From contig NZUB01000006.1 of NCBI GenBank assembly GCA_002696965.1, forward strand, positions 1-16,628: a stretch of DNA of 16,628 nucleotides, written 5' to 3'. This document shows, piece by piece, positions 8,088-14,021 of the stretch (position 1 is the stretch's first letter; every line of letters starts with the position of its first letter). Under the pieces are notes generated by a model. The model was given only the letters and a program-made list of their open reading frames with translations. It did no database searches and was not told the origin of the DNA. This DNA is from Flavobacteriales bacterium (GTDB taxonomy: Bacteria; Bacteroidota; Bacteroidia; Flavobacteriales; TMED113). The position numbers and the translations under genes were made by a program.

Positions 8088-8133
8088 ATTGAAAACTATA
8101 TCTTTGGAGATATTATACTCCAACAATTATTTT

Positions 8134-9069
8134 ATGAGAAACTTATTAATACTAATTATTATACCAATTATCATTTATAGCCAAAACTACAATGGCCCTG
8201 AAAGTATAGAATATAATTCTAATAATGGAAGTTACTATATTTCTAATTCTAATAATGGTCAAATTTTAGAACTCAACAATGATAATGATTTATCTGTATT
8301 TACTAGTAATATAAATACTGGAGGTCCACATGGATTAGAATTAGTAGGTCAAACTTTATTTGTATGTAGTGGAAGTAATTTATTAGGATACAACTGGTTT
8401 GGTAATCAAATTCTAAATTACGACATGGATGGAGTATTTTTAAACGGTATTACTCAACGTTGGGAAGGTGATGAAAATGATATAATTGATTTATTTATTA
8501 CTGATTTTTCTGGTAAAAAACTCTATCATTACAGTATTGCAGAAAACACACATTATGAAGTGTGTTCTTTTGACAAAAATCCCAATGGAGTATATTATGA
8601 TTACATAAATAGTAGATTACTGGTGGTCTTTTGGGGATGGAACGCTCCAGTCTATGAAGTTAATATAGAAAGTGGAACATATAATACAATTATTAATACA
8701 GGCCTTTCCAATTTAGATGGTATAACAATGGACCAATGTGGAAACTTTTATATTTCTGCTTGGAGCAGTAATGCTATACATAAATATAATTCCGATTTTA
8801 CAGAAACTGAAATTATAATAGAAGGTATGAGTAATCCTGCAGATATTTGTTTTAATGAGTCCGATAATATAATTGGTATTCCAAACTCTGGCAATAATAC
8901 AGTAGAATTTATTAATTACTCATGTGATAACACCAATACTACCGAGCATATCAGGAAAAATGAAATTATATTCTCAACTAACTTATTAGGTCAAAGCGAT
9001 AATCAATCAAAGTTTCAATTTAATATTTATAATGACGGAACTATTGATAAAATATATATATTAAAATAG
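8134..9069 (+). CDS. secreted NHL/SMP-30-like beta-propeller protein
   Basis: I choose ATG 8134, which directly opens a signal peptide (MRNLLILIIIPIIIYSQN). An in-frame TTG at 8089 would add 15 residues without signal character. The mature part (about 295 residues) contains repeated blades of 40-45 residues with patterns such as GPESIEYNSNNGSYYISN, PHGLELVGQTLFVCS, PNGVYYDYINSRLLVV, LDGITMDQCGNFYISAW and PADICFNESDNIIGIPN. This resembles six-bladed NHL/SMP-30/YncE-type propellers. No metal-ligand set proving lactonase activity is clear, so binding or scaffold roles are equally possible. The C-terminus (NLLGQ ... FNIYNDGTIDKIYILK) matches the short tail of the EEP-family protein. The gene is last in the same-strand run and its end overlaps the convergent DoxX gene by 9 bases. 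Confidence 0.78.
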   Translation: MRNLLILIIIPIIIYSQNYNGPESIEYNSNNGSYYISNSNNGQILELNNDNDLSVFTSNINTGGPHGLELVGQTLFVCSGSNLLGYNWFGNQILNYDMDGVFLNGITQRWEGDENDIIDLFITDFSGKKLYHYSIAENTHYEVCSFDKNPNGVYYDYINSRLLVVFWGWNAPVYEVNIESGTYNTIINTGLSNLDGITMDQCGNFYISAWSSNAIHKYNSDFTETEIIIEGMSNPADICFNESDNIIGIPNSGNNTVEFINYSCDNTNTTEHIRKNEIIFSTNLLGQSDNQSKFQFNIYNDGTIDKIYILK

Positions 9070-9540
9070 AATTTGACTAAAATATATTATTGTTATAATA
9101 GCACATAATATATATATATGCGAATATTTAGGATTATAATCTTCCTGACTATGCCAATATGCTACAATTATCAAGAGAGGTTGAAATAACATGCGAATAA
9201 ATGCTTGTTGTTTAGTGATTAAACCATACGCATCTCTAGCTAATTCAGATTGAAACAAATAGAAATTCGCGGGGAAAACAGCTATTAGTAATAAAACTAA
9301 ACCATAACCCGCGAATAATCGATATTTCTTGAATAATAATAAAAAACCAAATAAAACTTCTAAAAAACCACTCAGATAGACTAATTCTAAGTGAAATGGT
9401 AAATATGGGGGCATAATGATTAAAAAAATGTCAGGAGTGATAAAATGAGCTAAACCAACTCCAATATAAAACATAGAGAATATTAGGATAGTAATTTTTT
9501 TTAAAAAAAATATAAAATGTTTCATGATTGATTTATACAT
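9061..9540 (-). CDS. DoxX-like integral membrane protein
   Basis: The 159-residue protein has four to five hydrophobic helices. The stretch FYIGVGLAHFITPDIFL followed by YLSGFLEVLFGFLLL and AGYGLVLLLIAVFPANFYL is characteristic of DoxX/DoxD-like four-helix membrane proteins. Some members have been tied to thiosulfate oxidation or redox stress complexes, but most are of unknown function, and nothing here identifies a substrate. Starts at 9540 (MYKSIMKHF) and 9525 (MKHFIFF) are both plausible. It is divergent from the zinc-finger gene at 9590, with a 49-base shared intergenic region, and its 3' end overlaps the propeller gene tail to tail. Confidence 0.8.
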   Translation of the reverse strand: MYKSIMKHFIFFLKKITILIFSMFYIGVGLAHFITPDIFLIIMPPYLPFHLELVYLSGFLEVLFGFLLLFKKYRLFAGYGLVLLLIAVFPANFYLFQSELARDAYGLITKQQAFIRMLFQPLLIIVAYWHSQEDYNPKYSHIYILCAIITIIYFSQILF

Positions 9541-9577
9541 CTATAATTTATAAATATAACAATACTATAAAAGAAAT

Positions 9578-9585
9578 TATATTTG
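9578..9585 (+). promoter_or_regulatory. -7 promoter element, nearly leaderless start of the DksA-like gene
   Basis: TATATTTG is a perfect TAnnTTTG element and ends four bases before the ATG at 9590. Bacteroidota transcripts usually start a few bases downstream of this element, so the mRNA would have almost no 5' leader. The arrangement TATATTTGCATTATG is nearly the same as at 14949. Confidence 0.55.
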
Positions 9586-9589
9586 CATT

Positions 9590-9919
9590 ATGGATGAAAT
9601 CGAATTGAAGAAAATTGAAACAAAAATATCTAAGGAAATTCAAAACACTATTCAAGCCATTAATGAATACAAAGAACAAGCTAAACCCATAACTCCTGAA
9701 AATGCTATAGGAAGAGTTTCTAGAATGGATGCAATTAATAATAAAAGTATAGTAGAAGCAGCACTAAGAAAGTCAGAGGAAAAATTAAAAAAACTTAAAA
9801 TAGTAGAAAAAAAAATTTCTAATAAAGATTTTGGTCTCTGCATAAGATGTAAAACGCAGATACCTATTGAAAGGCTGATGATTATTCCTGAAAGTACTAA
9901 GTGCGTTAATTGTGCATAA
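9590..9919 (+). CDS. TraR/DksA-family zinc-finger protein
   Basis: The 109-residue cytoplasmic protein has two charged helical segments (about 2-30 and 50-78, Lys/Glu-rich, coiled-coil-like). A four-Cys zinc finger follows at the C-terminus: CIRC at 84-87 and CVNC at 105-108, with IPIERLMIIPESTKC between. This matches the TraR/DksA zinc-finger family, whose founding members insert a coiled coil into the secondary channel of RNA polymerase. The acidic tip motif DxxDxA of true DksA is not seen; the region reads RVSRMDAINN, so ppGpp-type action cannot be assumed. The stop abuts the convergent stop of the photolyase-like gene with no spacer and no terminator hairpin visible. Confidence 0.85.
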   Translation: MDEIELKKIETKISKEIQNTIQAINEYKEQAKPITPENAIGRVSRMDAINNKSIVEAALRKSEEKLKKLKIVEKKISNKDFGLCIRCKTQIPIERLMIIPESTKCVNCA

Positions 9920-11002
9920 TTAACTAAAACCAAGAATTTTCTTATTTGAATTCCAAAATTTAAAAAATGAGGGATAATAATTTTGTTCTTTAAAAATCCA
10001 ATCACGACTATCCATATTTCCCTCATAGTGTTTATTTAATGGATGCTCCTTATAATAAATACTATCAACCGAAAAATCTTTTGATAATTGATTAAAGGAA
10101 CCAAAATAAAAATTAATTTCGGGAATATTCTTAGCTAAATCAACTGCAAAATTCATTGCTTTTTTACTAACAGGATACTTCATAAACAAACTTGGTTCTA
10201 TTAAAAAAACTCTGTTTGCATTTAAATCAGATTTCCATTTGGGATCTATATTATAATAATTATATATCAAGAGTGGCTTTTTAAAGTCTAAATCAAATTT
10301 GTTAAACTTAATACTAGTTGTTTTTAAAATTGGTTGTTCAACTTCCTGTAAAACAATGGGTATATCAATCTTAGTTAATTTATCATAATCTAAATCTAAA
10401 AAAGTGTTTTTTTGATTAGTGTGGCAAAATAAATTAATATTGGACTGGTTGGCATAATATTTTTTTGAGCTATTTGTTCCTGACACCCATTGCCAACTTA
10501 ATGCATTACTTCCCCAGTCTCCGTCTAGCAAATGATAATAAAACCATTGAGCTGGTATTTTCCAGTGACATTTAGAAATATTACATATAATACTGGAAAT
10601 ATACATTCTAGCATGATTATGAACATAGCCAGTTTCATACAAAGAATTTATAGATTTATCAATTGCTTCGATTCCTGTTGATGCGCTTAAAATCGATTTT
10701 GGTATTCCAAATTGTCGTACATCTAATTGTTTTCTTTTTATATCATTATTAATGTTCTTGTATTTCCAAACAATTTGCCAGTAATCACGCCATGCAAGTT
10801 CTTGAATAAATTTCTCAAATTTATTTAAGTTAGAGTGCTTAGATGATAAGTAATCAACAACGATTTTTGTTGACAATAAGCCTCTAGATATATAGGGAGA
10901 CAGCATTGATACGCTTCCGTCAATGAAATTTCTTGATTTAGCATAATTTGATAAATCTAAGTTATAAACTAATTGAAGAATTTGTTGATAATCTGTTTTC
11001 AT
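9920..11002 (-). CDS. photolyase/cryptochrome-like FAD protein with inverted domain order
   Basis: The 360-residue protein opens straight into the FAD-binding domain of the cryptochrome/photolyase family. SMLSPYISRGLLS (32-44), FIQELAWRDYW (65-75), TGIEAIDKSINSLYETGYVHNHARM (109-133, key T-G, D, W-replaced-by-Y, N-H-A-R-M) and LLDGDWGSNALSWQWVSG (158-175) all correspond to FAD-contacting motifs. Normal members are about 430-550 residues and carry an alpha/beta antenna domain before this part. None exists here, because the start ATG overlaps the stop of the upstream flavin-reductase gene (ATGA). Instead residues about 240-350 (KKPLLIYNYY, NRVFLIEP, FYFGSFNQL) look alpha/beta and follow the FAD domain. 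It may repair UV-damaged DNA or act as a flavin photoreceptor. The repair substrate cannot be read from sequence. It is the last gene of the operon. Confidence 0.85.
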   Translation of the reverse strand: MKTDYQQILQLVYNLDLSNYAKSRNFIDGSVSMLSPYISRGLLSTKIVVDYLSSKHSNLNKFEKFIQELAWRDYWQIVWKYKNINNDIKRKQLDVRQFGIPKSILSASTGIEAIDKSINSLYETGYVHNHARMYISSIICNISKCHWKIPAQWFYYHLLDGDWGSNALSWQWVSGTNSSKKYYANQSNINLFCHTNQKNTFLDLDYDKLTKIDIPIVLQEVEQPILKTTSIKFNKFDLDFKKPLLIYNYYNIDPKWKSDLNANRVFLIEPSLFMKYPVSKKAMNFAVDLAKNIPEINFYFGSFNQLSKDFSVDSIYYKEHPLNKHYEGNMDSRDWIFKEQNYYPSFFKFWNSNKKILGFS

Positions 11003-11478
11003 AAAATAATTTTATTATTTATCAAGTCCTGAAAAGTCAAAATATTCTCCTGAGAAAAAACTTTGTATTTATCTATAGTAAATATAAAAAGGTCGTGATC
11101 CGTATCAGTTGTAATTATCTGTTTTTTATTTAAACTGATGAAGGAATTGATGTATTTTAATAACTCAAGTTTACTGATGTGATTTAAAAAATTATTTTTC
11201 TTCAAATAGCTTATTTTATCATATTTATAAGCACTTTTTTTTCCTAATATTTTAACTAATTGTATATTTTTTTTATTTAGTAATTGCAATACGACTAAAC
11301 TATTATGACTTAAATTTGAGTACGTTTTAGTGGTTTTATCTATAGCAATACAATATGTTTTAGGCTTCAAACTAGAAACAGAAACATAGGTACAGATATT
11401 CATATTAATATTCCCACATTGATCTTCTGTGATCAAGCTATAAACTGGAACATCTATTAAATTCCAAGGTCTACGCAT
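10999..11478 (-). CDS. short flavin-reductase-like (FMN-binding split barrel) protein
   Basis: I choose ATG 11478, which overlaps the previous stop as TGATG. The open frame extends one TTG codon upstream. The 159-residue protein begins RRPWNLIDVPVYSLIT and continues NMNICTYVSVSSLKPKTYCIAI, then SHNSLVVLQLLN. This is the pattern of flavin-reductase-like split barrels, where an N-x-C/S-T-x-x-S strand contacts the FMN phosphate. It probably binds FMN or reduces it with NAD(P)H, and could supply reduced flavin or act as a flavoprotein in the same pathway as the photolyase-like neighbour. It is shorter than usual, with a Lys-rich C-terminal half that is harder to place. Its stop overlaps the photolyase-like start (10999-11002). 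Confidence 0.72.
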   Translation of the reverse strand: MRRPWNLIDVPVYSLITEDQCGNINMNICTYVSVSSLKPKTYCIAIDKTTKTYSNLSHNSLVVLQLLNKKNIQLVKILGKKSAYKYDKISYLKKNNFLNHISKLELLKYINSFISLNKKQIITTDTDHDLFIFTIDKYKVFSQENILTFQDLINNKIIL

Positions 11479-11900
11479 CAATTAAATGATAAATTACGAC
11501 TATACTGTGCTTTAAGATCAAGTAGATTGTTAATAAATTTTAAATTCATAGTGTAGTTAGAGTCCCTTCGAAATTTTAGAAAGCTTCCATCGGAGTGTAT
11601 ACTAAAATGTTTAGATTTAAAAATAGATAATTTATAATATGGAATTAACCATGATATGCTTTCATAATTTTTTATTGCAATTCTTATAAAAATACCCTTT
11701 TCTCTTATTTCAATATTACCATAAAGCAAATTACTAGTTGGTTTTAAAAATTTGATAAAGTCGTAACTATATTCATCAATTATCATTCTATGAGAGCCAC
11801 GCCCAATTGTTATACTTTTCCAAAAAGAAAGCTTAGATCCTACAAGCTCATCTATTGTCCTTTCCTTTTCTTGATCAAGGTATGTAGTGTTTAAAATCAA
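11478..11900 (-). CDS. conserved-looking protein of unknown function in the photolyase operon
   Basis: I do not recognise this 140-residue protein. The frame opens with a TTG codon at 11900 (ILNTTYLDQEKERTIDE) and no ATG is available nearby. The first third is charged and helical (QEKERTIDELVG). The middle (GNIEIREKGIFIRIAI, SISWLIPYYKLSIFKS, FSIHSDGSFLKFRR) reads as alternating beta strands, like a small PH-like or beta-sandwich fold. The end is helical (NLKFINNLLDLKAQY). There is no signal peptide and there are no Cys residues, so it is probably cytoplasmic. It starts 16 bases after the glutathione peroxidase stop and overlaps the next gene by one base, so it is firmly within the operon. 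Its fixed place between a peroxidase and a flavin protein suggests a role in the same process. Confidence 0.72.
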   Translation of the reverse strand: MILNTTYLDQEKERTIDELVGSKLSFWKSITIGRGSHRMIIDEYSYDFIKFLKPTSNLLYGNIEIREKGIFIRIAIKNYESISWLIPYYKLSIFKSKHFSIHSDGSFLKFRRDSNYTMNLKFINNLLDLKAQYSRNLSFN

Positions 11901-11916
11901 TTTAAATCTTATAAAA

Positions 11917-12438
11917 TTATTTCAAGAACTTTATGATATCATCGCTGTAGGGTTTAATTCTACTAGGGAAATAGCTAATGAGCTCACCTTTGTTGCTTAT
12001 CAAGAATTTGTTAAAGTTCCATTTGATACTATAATCTCCTACATTGTTTAGTTCTTTTTTTGTTAACCATTGGTATAAGGGATGTTGATTATAGCCCTTA
12101 ACCTTTATTTTTTTTGTCATTGGAAAACTTACATCATATTTATTAGAACAAAATGCAAATATTTCAGATTCAGCTTTAGGCTCTTGATTAGCAAATTGAT
12201 TGCAAGGAACACCCAATACAATTAAATTATCAAAATCTTTGCTTAATTTTTGTAAGTCTGCATACTGAGAAGTATAACCACACTTTGAAGCAACATTAAC
12301 AATTAAAACGTGTTTATCCTTAAACTCTGAAAAAGAAATTAAATCTCCATTTATACCTTGAATTGAAAGATCATAAAAAGATTGTGAAAAAACTAAGCTG
12401 CTCAACAGTAATATAATCGTTTGTAATATTTTAATCAT
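11917..12438 (-). CDS. secreted glutathione-peroxidase-family peroxidase (Cys type)
   Basis: The 173-residue protein carries a signal peptide (MIKILQTIILLLSSLVFSQS) and a GPx domain. The peroxidatic Cys53 sits in NVASKCGYTSQY where animal enzymes use selenocysteine. Gln81 (GVPCNQF), Trp140 and Asn141 (IKWNFNKF) complete the conserved tetrad. Cys97 (FAFCSNKYDVSFP) is at the usual resolving-Cys position of thioredoxin-dependent members, so the reductant is more likely a thioredoxin-like protein than glutathione (family inference). It should remove hydroperoxides, including lipid peroxides, in the periplasm. Its start overlaps the SRPBCC stop (ATGA, 12435-12438). A peroxidase next to photolyase and flavin proteins fits a defence against light-generated oxidants. 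Confidence 0.92.
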   Translation of the reverse strand: MIKILQTIILLLSSLVFSQSFYDLSIQGINGDLISFSEFKDKHVLIVNVASKCGYTSQYADLQKLSKDFDNLIVLGVPCNQFANQEPKAESEIFAFCSNKYDVSFPMTKKIKVKGYNQHPLYQWLTKKELNNVGDYSIKWNFNKFLISNKGELISYFPSRIKPYSDDIIKFLK

Positions 12439-12893
12439 GAGTTAAAAATTTTGTTTAAGGTTTTATATCTATATTCAAAAATACTTTTTAATTTTTTACT
12501 TATAAATAAATAATTAGCAAGTACTCCTAGTGGTCCAAGGGGAGCTTTATAAGTAATTATATCATTCATAAGAACTCCATTCTTGTATTTTTTAAAAAAA
12601 TGTTGATGGTGCCACATAGTATATGGCCCCACTCTTTGCTCATCAATAAAAAATTTTTTCTCTGCAACATGAGTAATTTCCGTCACCCAAGTTGTTGGAA
12701 TAGAAAGTATAGGAGAAACCTTGTAAGTTATAATCATTCCTGCATACATTTTATCAGGTAAATCAGTAGATGTTATATCAAAACCCATGTATGGTGGTGT
12801 GATTTTTTTTAAGTTTCTAGGTGAAGACATGAAATCCCACACATGATCAATATTTGAATTTAAAAATTGTTCAGTTTTTAGTTGATGTATCAT
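12435..12893 (-). CDS. soluble ligand-binding SRPBCC protein
   Basis: The 152-residue protein matches the SRPBCC family commonly annotated as ligand-binding or cell-division-inhibitor-like. It opens IHQLKTEQFLNSNIDHVWDF with SSPRNLKKITPPYMGF, then GMIITYKVSP, TTWVTEITHV, FIDEQRVGPYTMWHHQHFF, and a C-terminal helix. These make up the helix-grip fold with a hydrophobic pocket. Close relatives sit beside photolyase and flavin-reductase genes in many light-stress clusters (established context, from memory). The ligand is unknown; carotenoid, lipid or flavin derivatives are guesses. ATG 12893 gives a 23-base overlap with the upstream flavin-reductase gene, and its TGA overlaps the peroxidase start. 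Confidence 0.85.
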   Translation of the reverse strand: MIHQLKTEQFLNSNIDHVWDFMSSPRNLKKITPPYMGFDITSTDLPDKMYAGMIITYKVSPILSIPTTWVTEITHVAEKKFFIDEQRVGPYTMWHHQHFFKKYKNGVLMNDIITYKAPLGPLGVLANYLFISKKLKSIFEYRYKTLNKIFNS

Positions 12894-13491
12894 TATTATT
12901 GACTCTAAAATATTCTAAATCTTTTAATTTACTACTCTTGTAATATGAATTTAAACCAATGACCCCTACCCCATCTTTAAAGTTTTCATCAAGTGTTTCA
13001 TATTGATATTCAATGAGTTCAATCTCACCAATAACAAAACATGTATTATTATATTTTATTGGAATTGATTGTAAAAACTTCATACCTATTTTAATACTAC
13101 TTGATCTAACAAAGGGAGCATAAAAGTTATTAATATACTGATGATTAAAACCACATTTATCAAATTCTGAAATTGAAGATAAATATTTACCTGATGTTTT
13201 GTGAGCTTTATCTAATATACCCTCATGAATGCTATTGATGGTATAATAATTTGTTGACATAATATTGGCAATAGTGTCTCTTTTCACTTGTTCAGATGGA
13301 CGACTCACAAAACCTAACAGCGATGGATTGCTACCAAGATGAGTGACAGAGCTAAAAATTGCTAGGTTAGTTATATTTCCAGGTGATTTAGTTCCAATTA
13401 AGTGAACACCTCTGATACCACAAATCGAGTTAATCATTTTAAGTCTTTCGACTCTTTTCATATTGGCTATATTTTTTTTTGTTAGTATCAT
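12871..13491 (-). CDS. flavin reductase family protein (FMN-binding split barrel)
   Basis: I choose ATG 13491, which gives MILTKKNIANMKRVERL as in relatives and overlaps the preceding stop as TGATG. An ATG at 13512 would add seven poorly fitting residues. The 206-residue protein contains SICGIRGVHLIGTKS, TNLAIFSSVTHLGSNPSLLGFVSRP (residues 41-65) and YYTINSI, the hallmark strands of flavin-reductase-like split barrels that bind FMN. It probably binds FMN and uses or supplies reduced flavin. Together with the shorter relative at 10999-11478 it makes two such proteins in one operon with a FAD photoprotein. Length and motifs look intact. It is the second gene of the operon. Confidence 0.86.
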   Translation of the reverse strand: MILTKKNIANMKRVERLKMINSICGIRGVHLIGTKSPGNITNLAIFSSVTHLGSNPSLLGFVSRPSEQVKRDTIANIMSTNYYTINSIHEGILDKAHKTSGKYLSSISEFDKCGFNHQYINNFYAPFVRSSSIKIGMKFLQSIPIKYNNTCFVIGEIELIEYQYETLDENFKDGVGVIGLNSYYKSSKLKDLEYFRVNNNDTSTKN

Positions 13492-13815
13492 CAGGAATAC
13501 ATTAATTTCCATTTTTTAATTGGCACTGTCTCCCAATAACCATCTCTCCATACCCAGCCATTTCCTTTTTCAATCCAAAGACCGTTAATAAAATGATAAC
13601 CAACTCTCTTAGGAACCCAATGTCCAGTGACCCATTTATAATTGTTATTATCCACATTCCATTGACCTTCAATCCATGTTTGAGATCTCTTTTGAATAGT
13701 TATTTTTTTTATTGGTTCCGGGTTATCTAATTTATTTAAAACAATCGGCCCTTCTTTTTGACCAAAACAAAAAAAAGTAGACACAAGTAACAAATTGAAT
13801 ATTTTTTTTTTTCAT
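13491..13815 (-). CDS. WXXGXW-repeat secreted protein, start disrupted by an A11 tract
   Basis: The conserved part shows four motifs, WIEGQW, WVTGHW, FINGLW and WRDGYW, placed exactly 14 residues apart. This matches the YXWGXW/WXXGXW (BcpO-related) repeat family of small secreted or envelope proteins of unknown function. The only good start, ATG at 13815-13813, is followed by 11 A residues and reads out of frame. With 10 A residues it would give MKKKIFNLLLVSTFFCFGQ, a perfect signal peptide, and a protein of 107 residues. As written, the repeat frame has only a TTG at 13793 as an internal start, and an in-frame TGA lies at the A-tract. Sequencing error, phase variation or polymerase slippage could explain this. 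It is the first operon gene, sharing one base with the flavin-reductase start. The coordinates span ATG to stop. Confidence 0.75.
13802..13812 (-). repeat. A11 homopolymer at the start codon of the WXXGXW gene
   Basis: Eleven A residues on the minus strand directly follow ATG 13815-13813. Ten or thirteen would put the ATG in frame with the repeat-coding region; eleven does not. Confidence 0.85.
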
Positions 13816-13830
13816 ATAATGTATTTTTAA

Positions 13831-13905
13831 AAAAAAAGCTCCGCTTATACTACTATTTCAGTAATAATTTACACCCCAAATAATTAAAATAAACGGAGTT
13901 TTTTT
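13831..13905 (-). terminator. terminator-like hairpin in the operon leader (possible attenuator)
   Basis: On the minus strand, CTCCGTTTA (13898-13890) pairs with TAAGCGGAG (13847-13839) as a 9-bp stem with one G-U pair, extended by A-T runs. It is followed by C and nine T residues, the form of an intrinsic terminator. The loop holds a second imperfect hairpin (13878-13886 with 13862-13870, loop of seven). The plus strand also reads CGGAG followed by seven T, with one mismatch in the stem. It lies between the predicted operon promoter and the first gene, where no upstream gene needs terminating, so attenuation or a short RNA is suggested. Confidence 0.6.
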
Positions 13906-13952
13906 GTATAGACTTAATGATAAATTGTTATACAACAATAACAAATGTATAA
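13904..13952 (+). promoter_or_regulatory. three TGTATA-like repeats, candidate regulator operator
   Basis: TTGTATA (13904-13910), TTGTTATA (13925-13932) and ATGTATAA (13945-13952) are spaced 21 and 20 bases apart, about two helical turns. They overlap a minus-strand -7-like element. CarH-type regulators bind direct repeats as tetramers, so these are candidate sites for the divergent MerR protein. An imperfect TTGTTA/TAACAA inverted repeat is also present. Confidence 0.35.
13942..13949 (-). promoter_or_regulatory. -7 promoter element of the photolyase operon
   Basis: On the minus strand TACATTTG is a perfect TAnnTTTG match. A T-rich stretch ending in TTG (13980-13974) lies 24 bases upstream, somewhat farther than the usual -33 spacing of about 19. 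The predicted leader of about 120 bases would contain the terminator-like hairpin. Confidence 0.45.
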
Positions 13953-13991
13953 TCTTTTTTTTAAAAACCTATTCAAAAAAGTTTTTTTTTA

Positions 13992-13999
13992 TATTTTTG
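13992..13999 (+). promoter_or_regulatory. -7 promoter element of the MerR/B12 regulator gene
   Basis: TATTTTTG matches TAnnTTTG and lies 22 bases before ATG 14022, implying a leader of roughly 15 bases. The surrounding T-rich DNA makes chance matches easier. Confidence 0.4.
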
Positions 14000-14021
14000 T
14001 TAAAAGAAATCTATTCTATGT

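Noticed and set aside
9094..9120. Alternating TA-rich run near the propeller/DoxX overlap as a repeat element or origin-like site
   Set aside because: It is coding sequence of the DoxX gene in a very AT-rich genome, with no accompanying boxes.
9652..10026. 124-codon minus-strand open frame spanning the end of the DksA-like gene
   Set aside because: It lies opposite two well-supported genes, covers their convergent stops, and its product matches no family pattern.
9920..11002. Photolyase-like gene being a 5'-truncated pseudogene
   Set aside because: The start is translationally coupled to the upstream gene by ATGA, the frame is intact, and an extra alpha/beta-like C-terminal region argues for a genuine architecture.
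13815..14021. Cobalamin riboswitch upstream of the photolyase operon
   Set aside because: The leader is too short and lacks the conserved B12-box and multi-helix core; only simple hairpins are seen.
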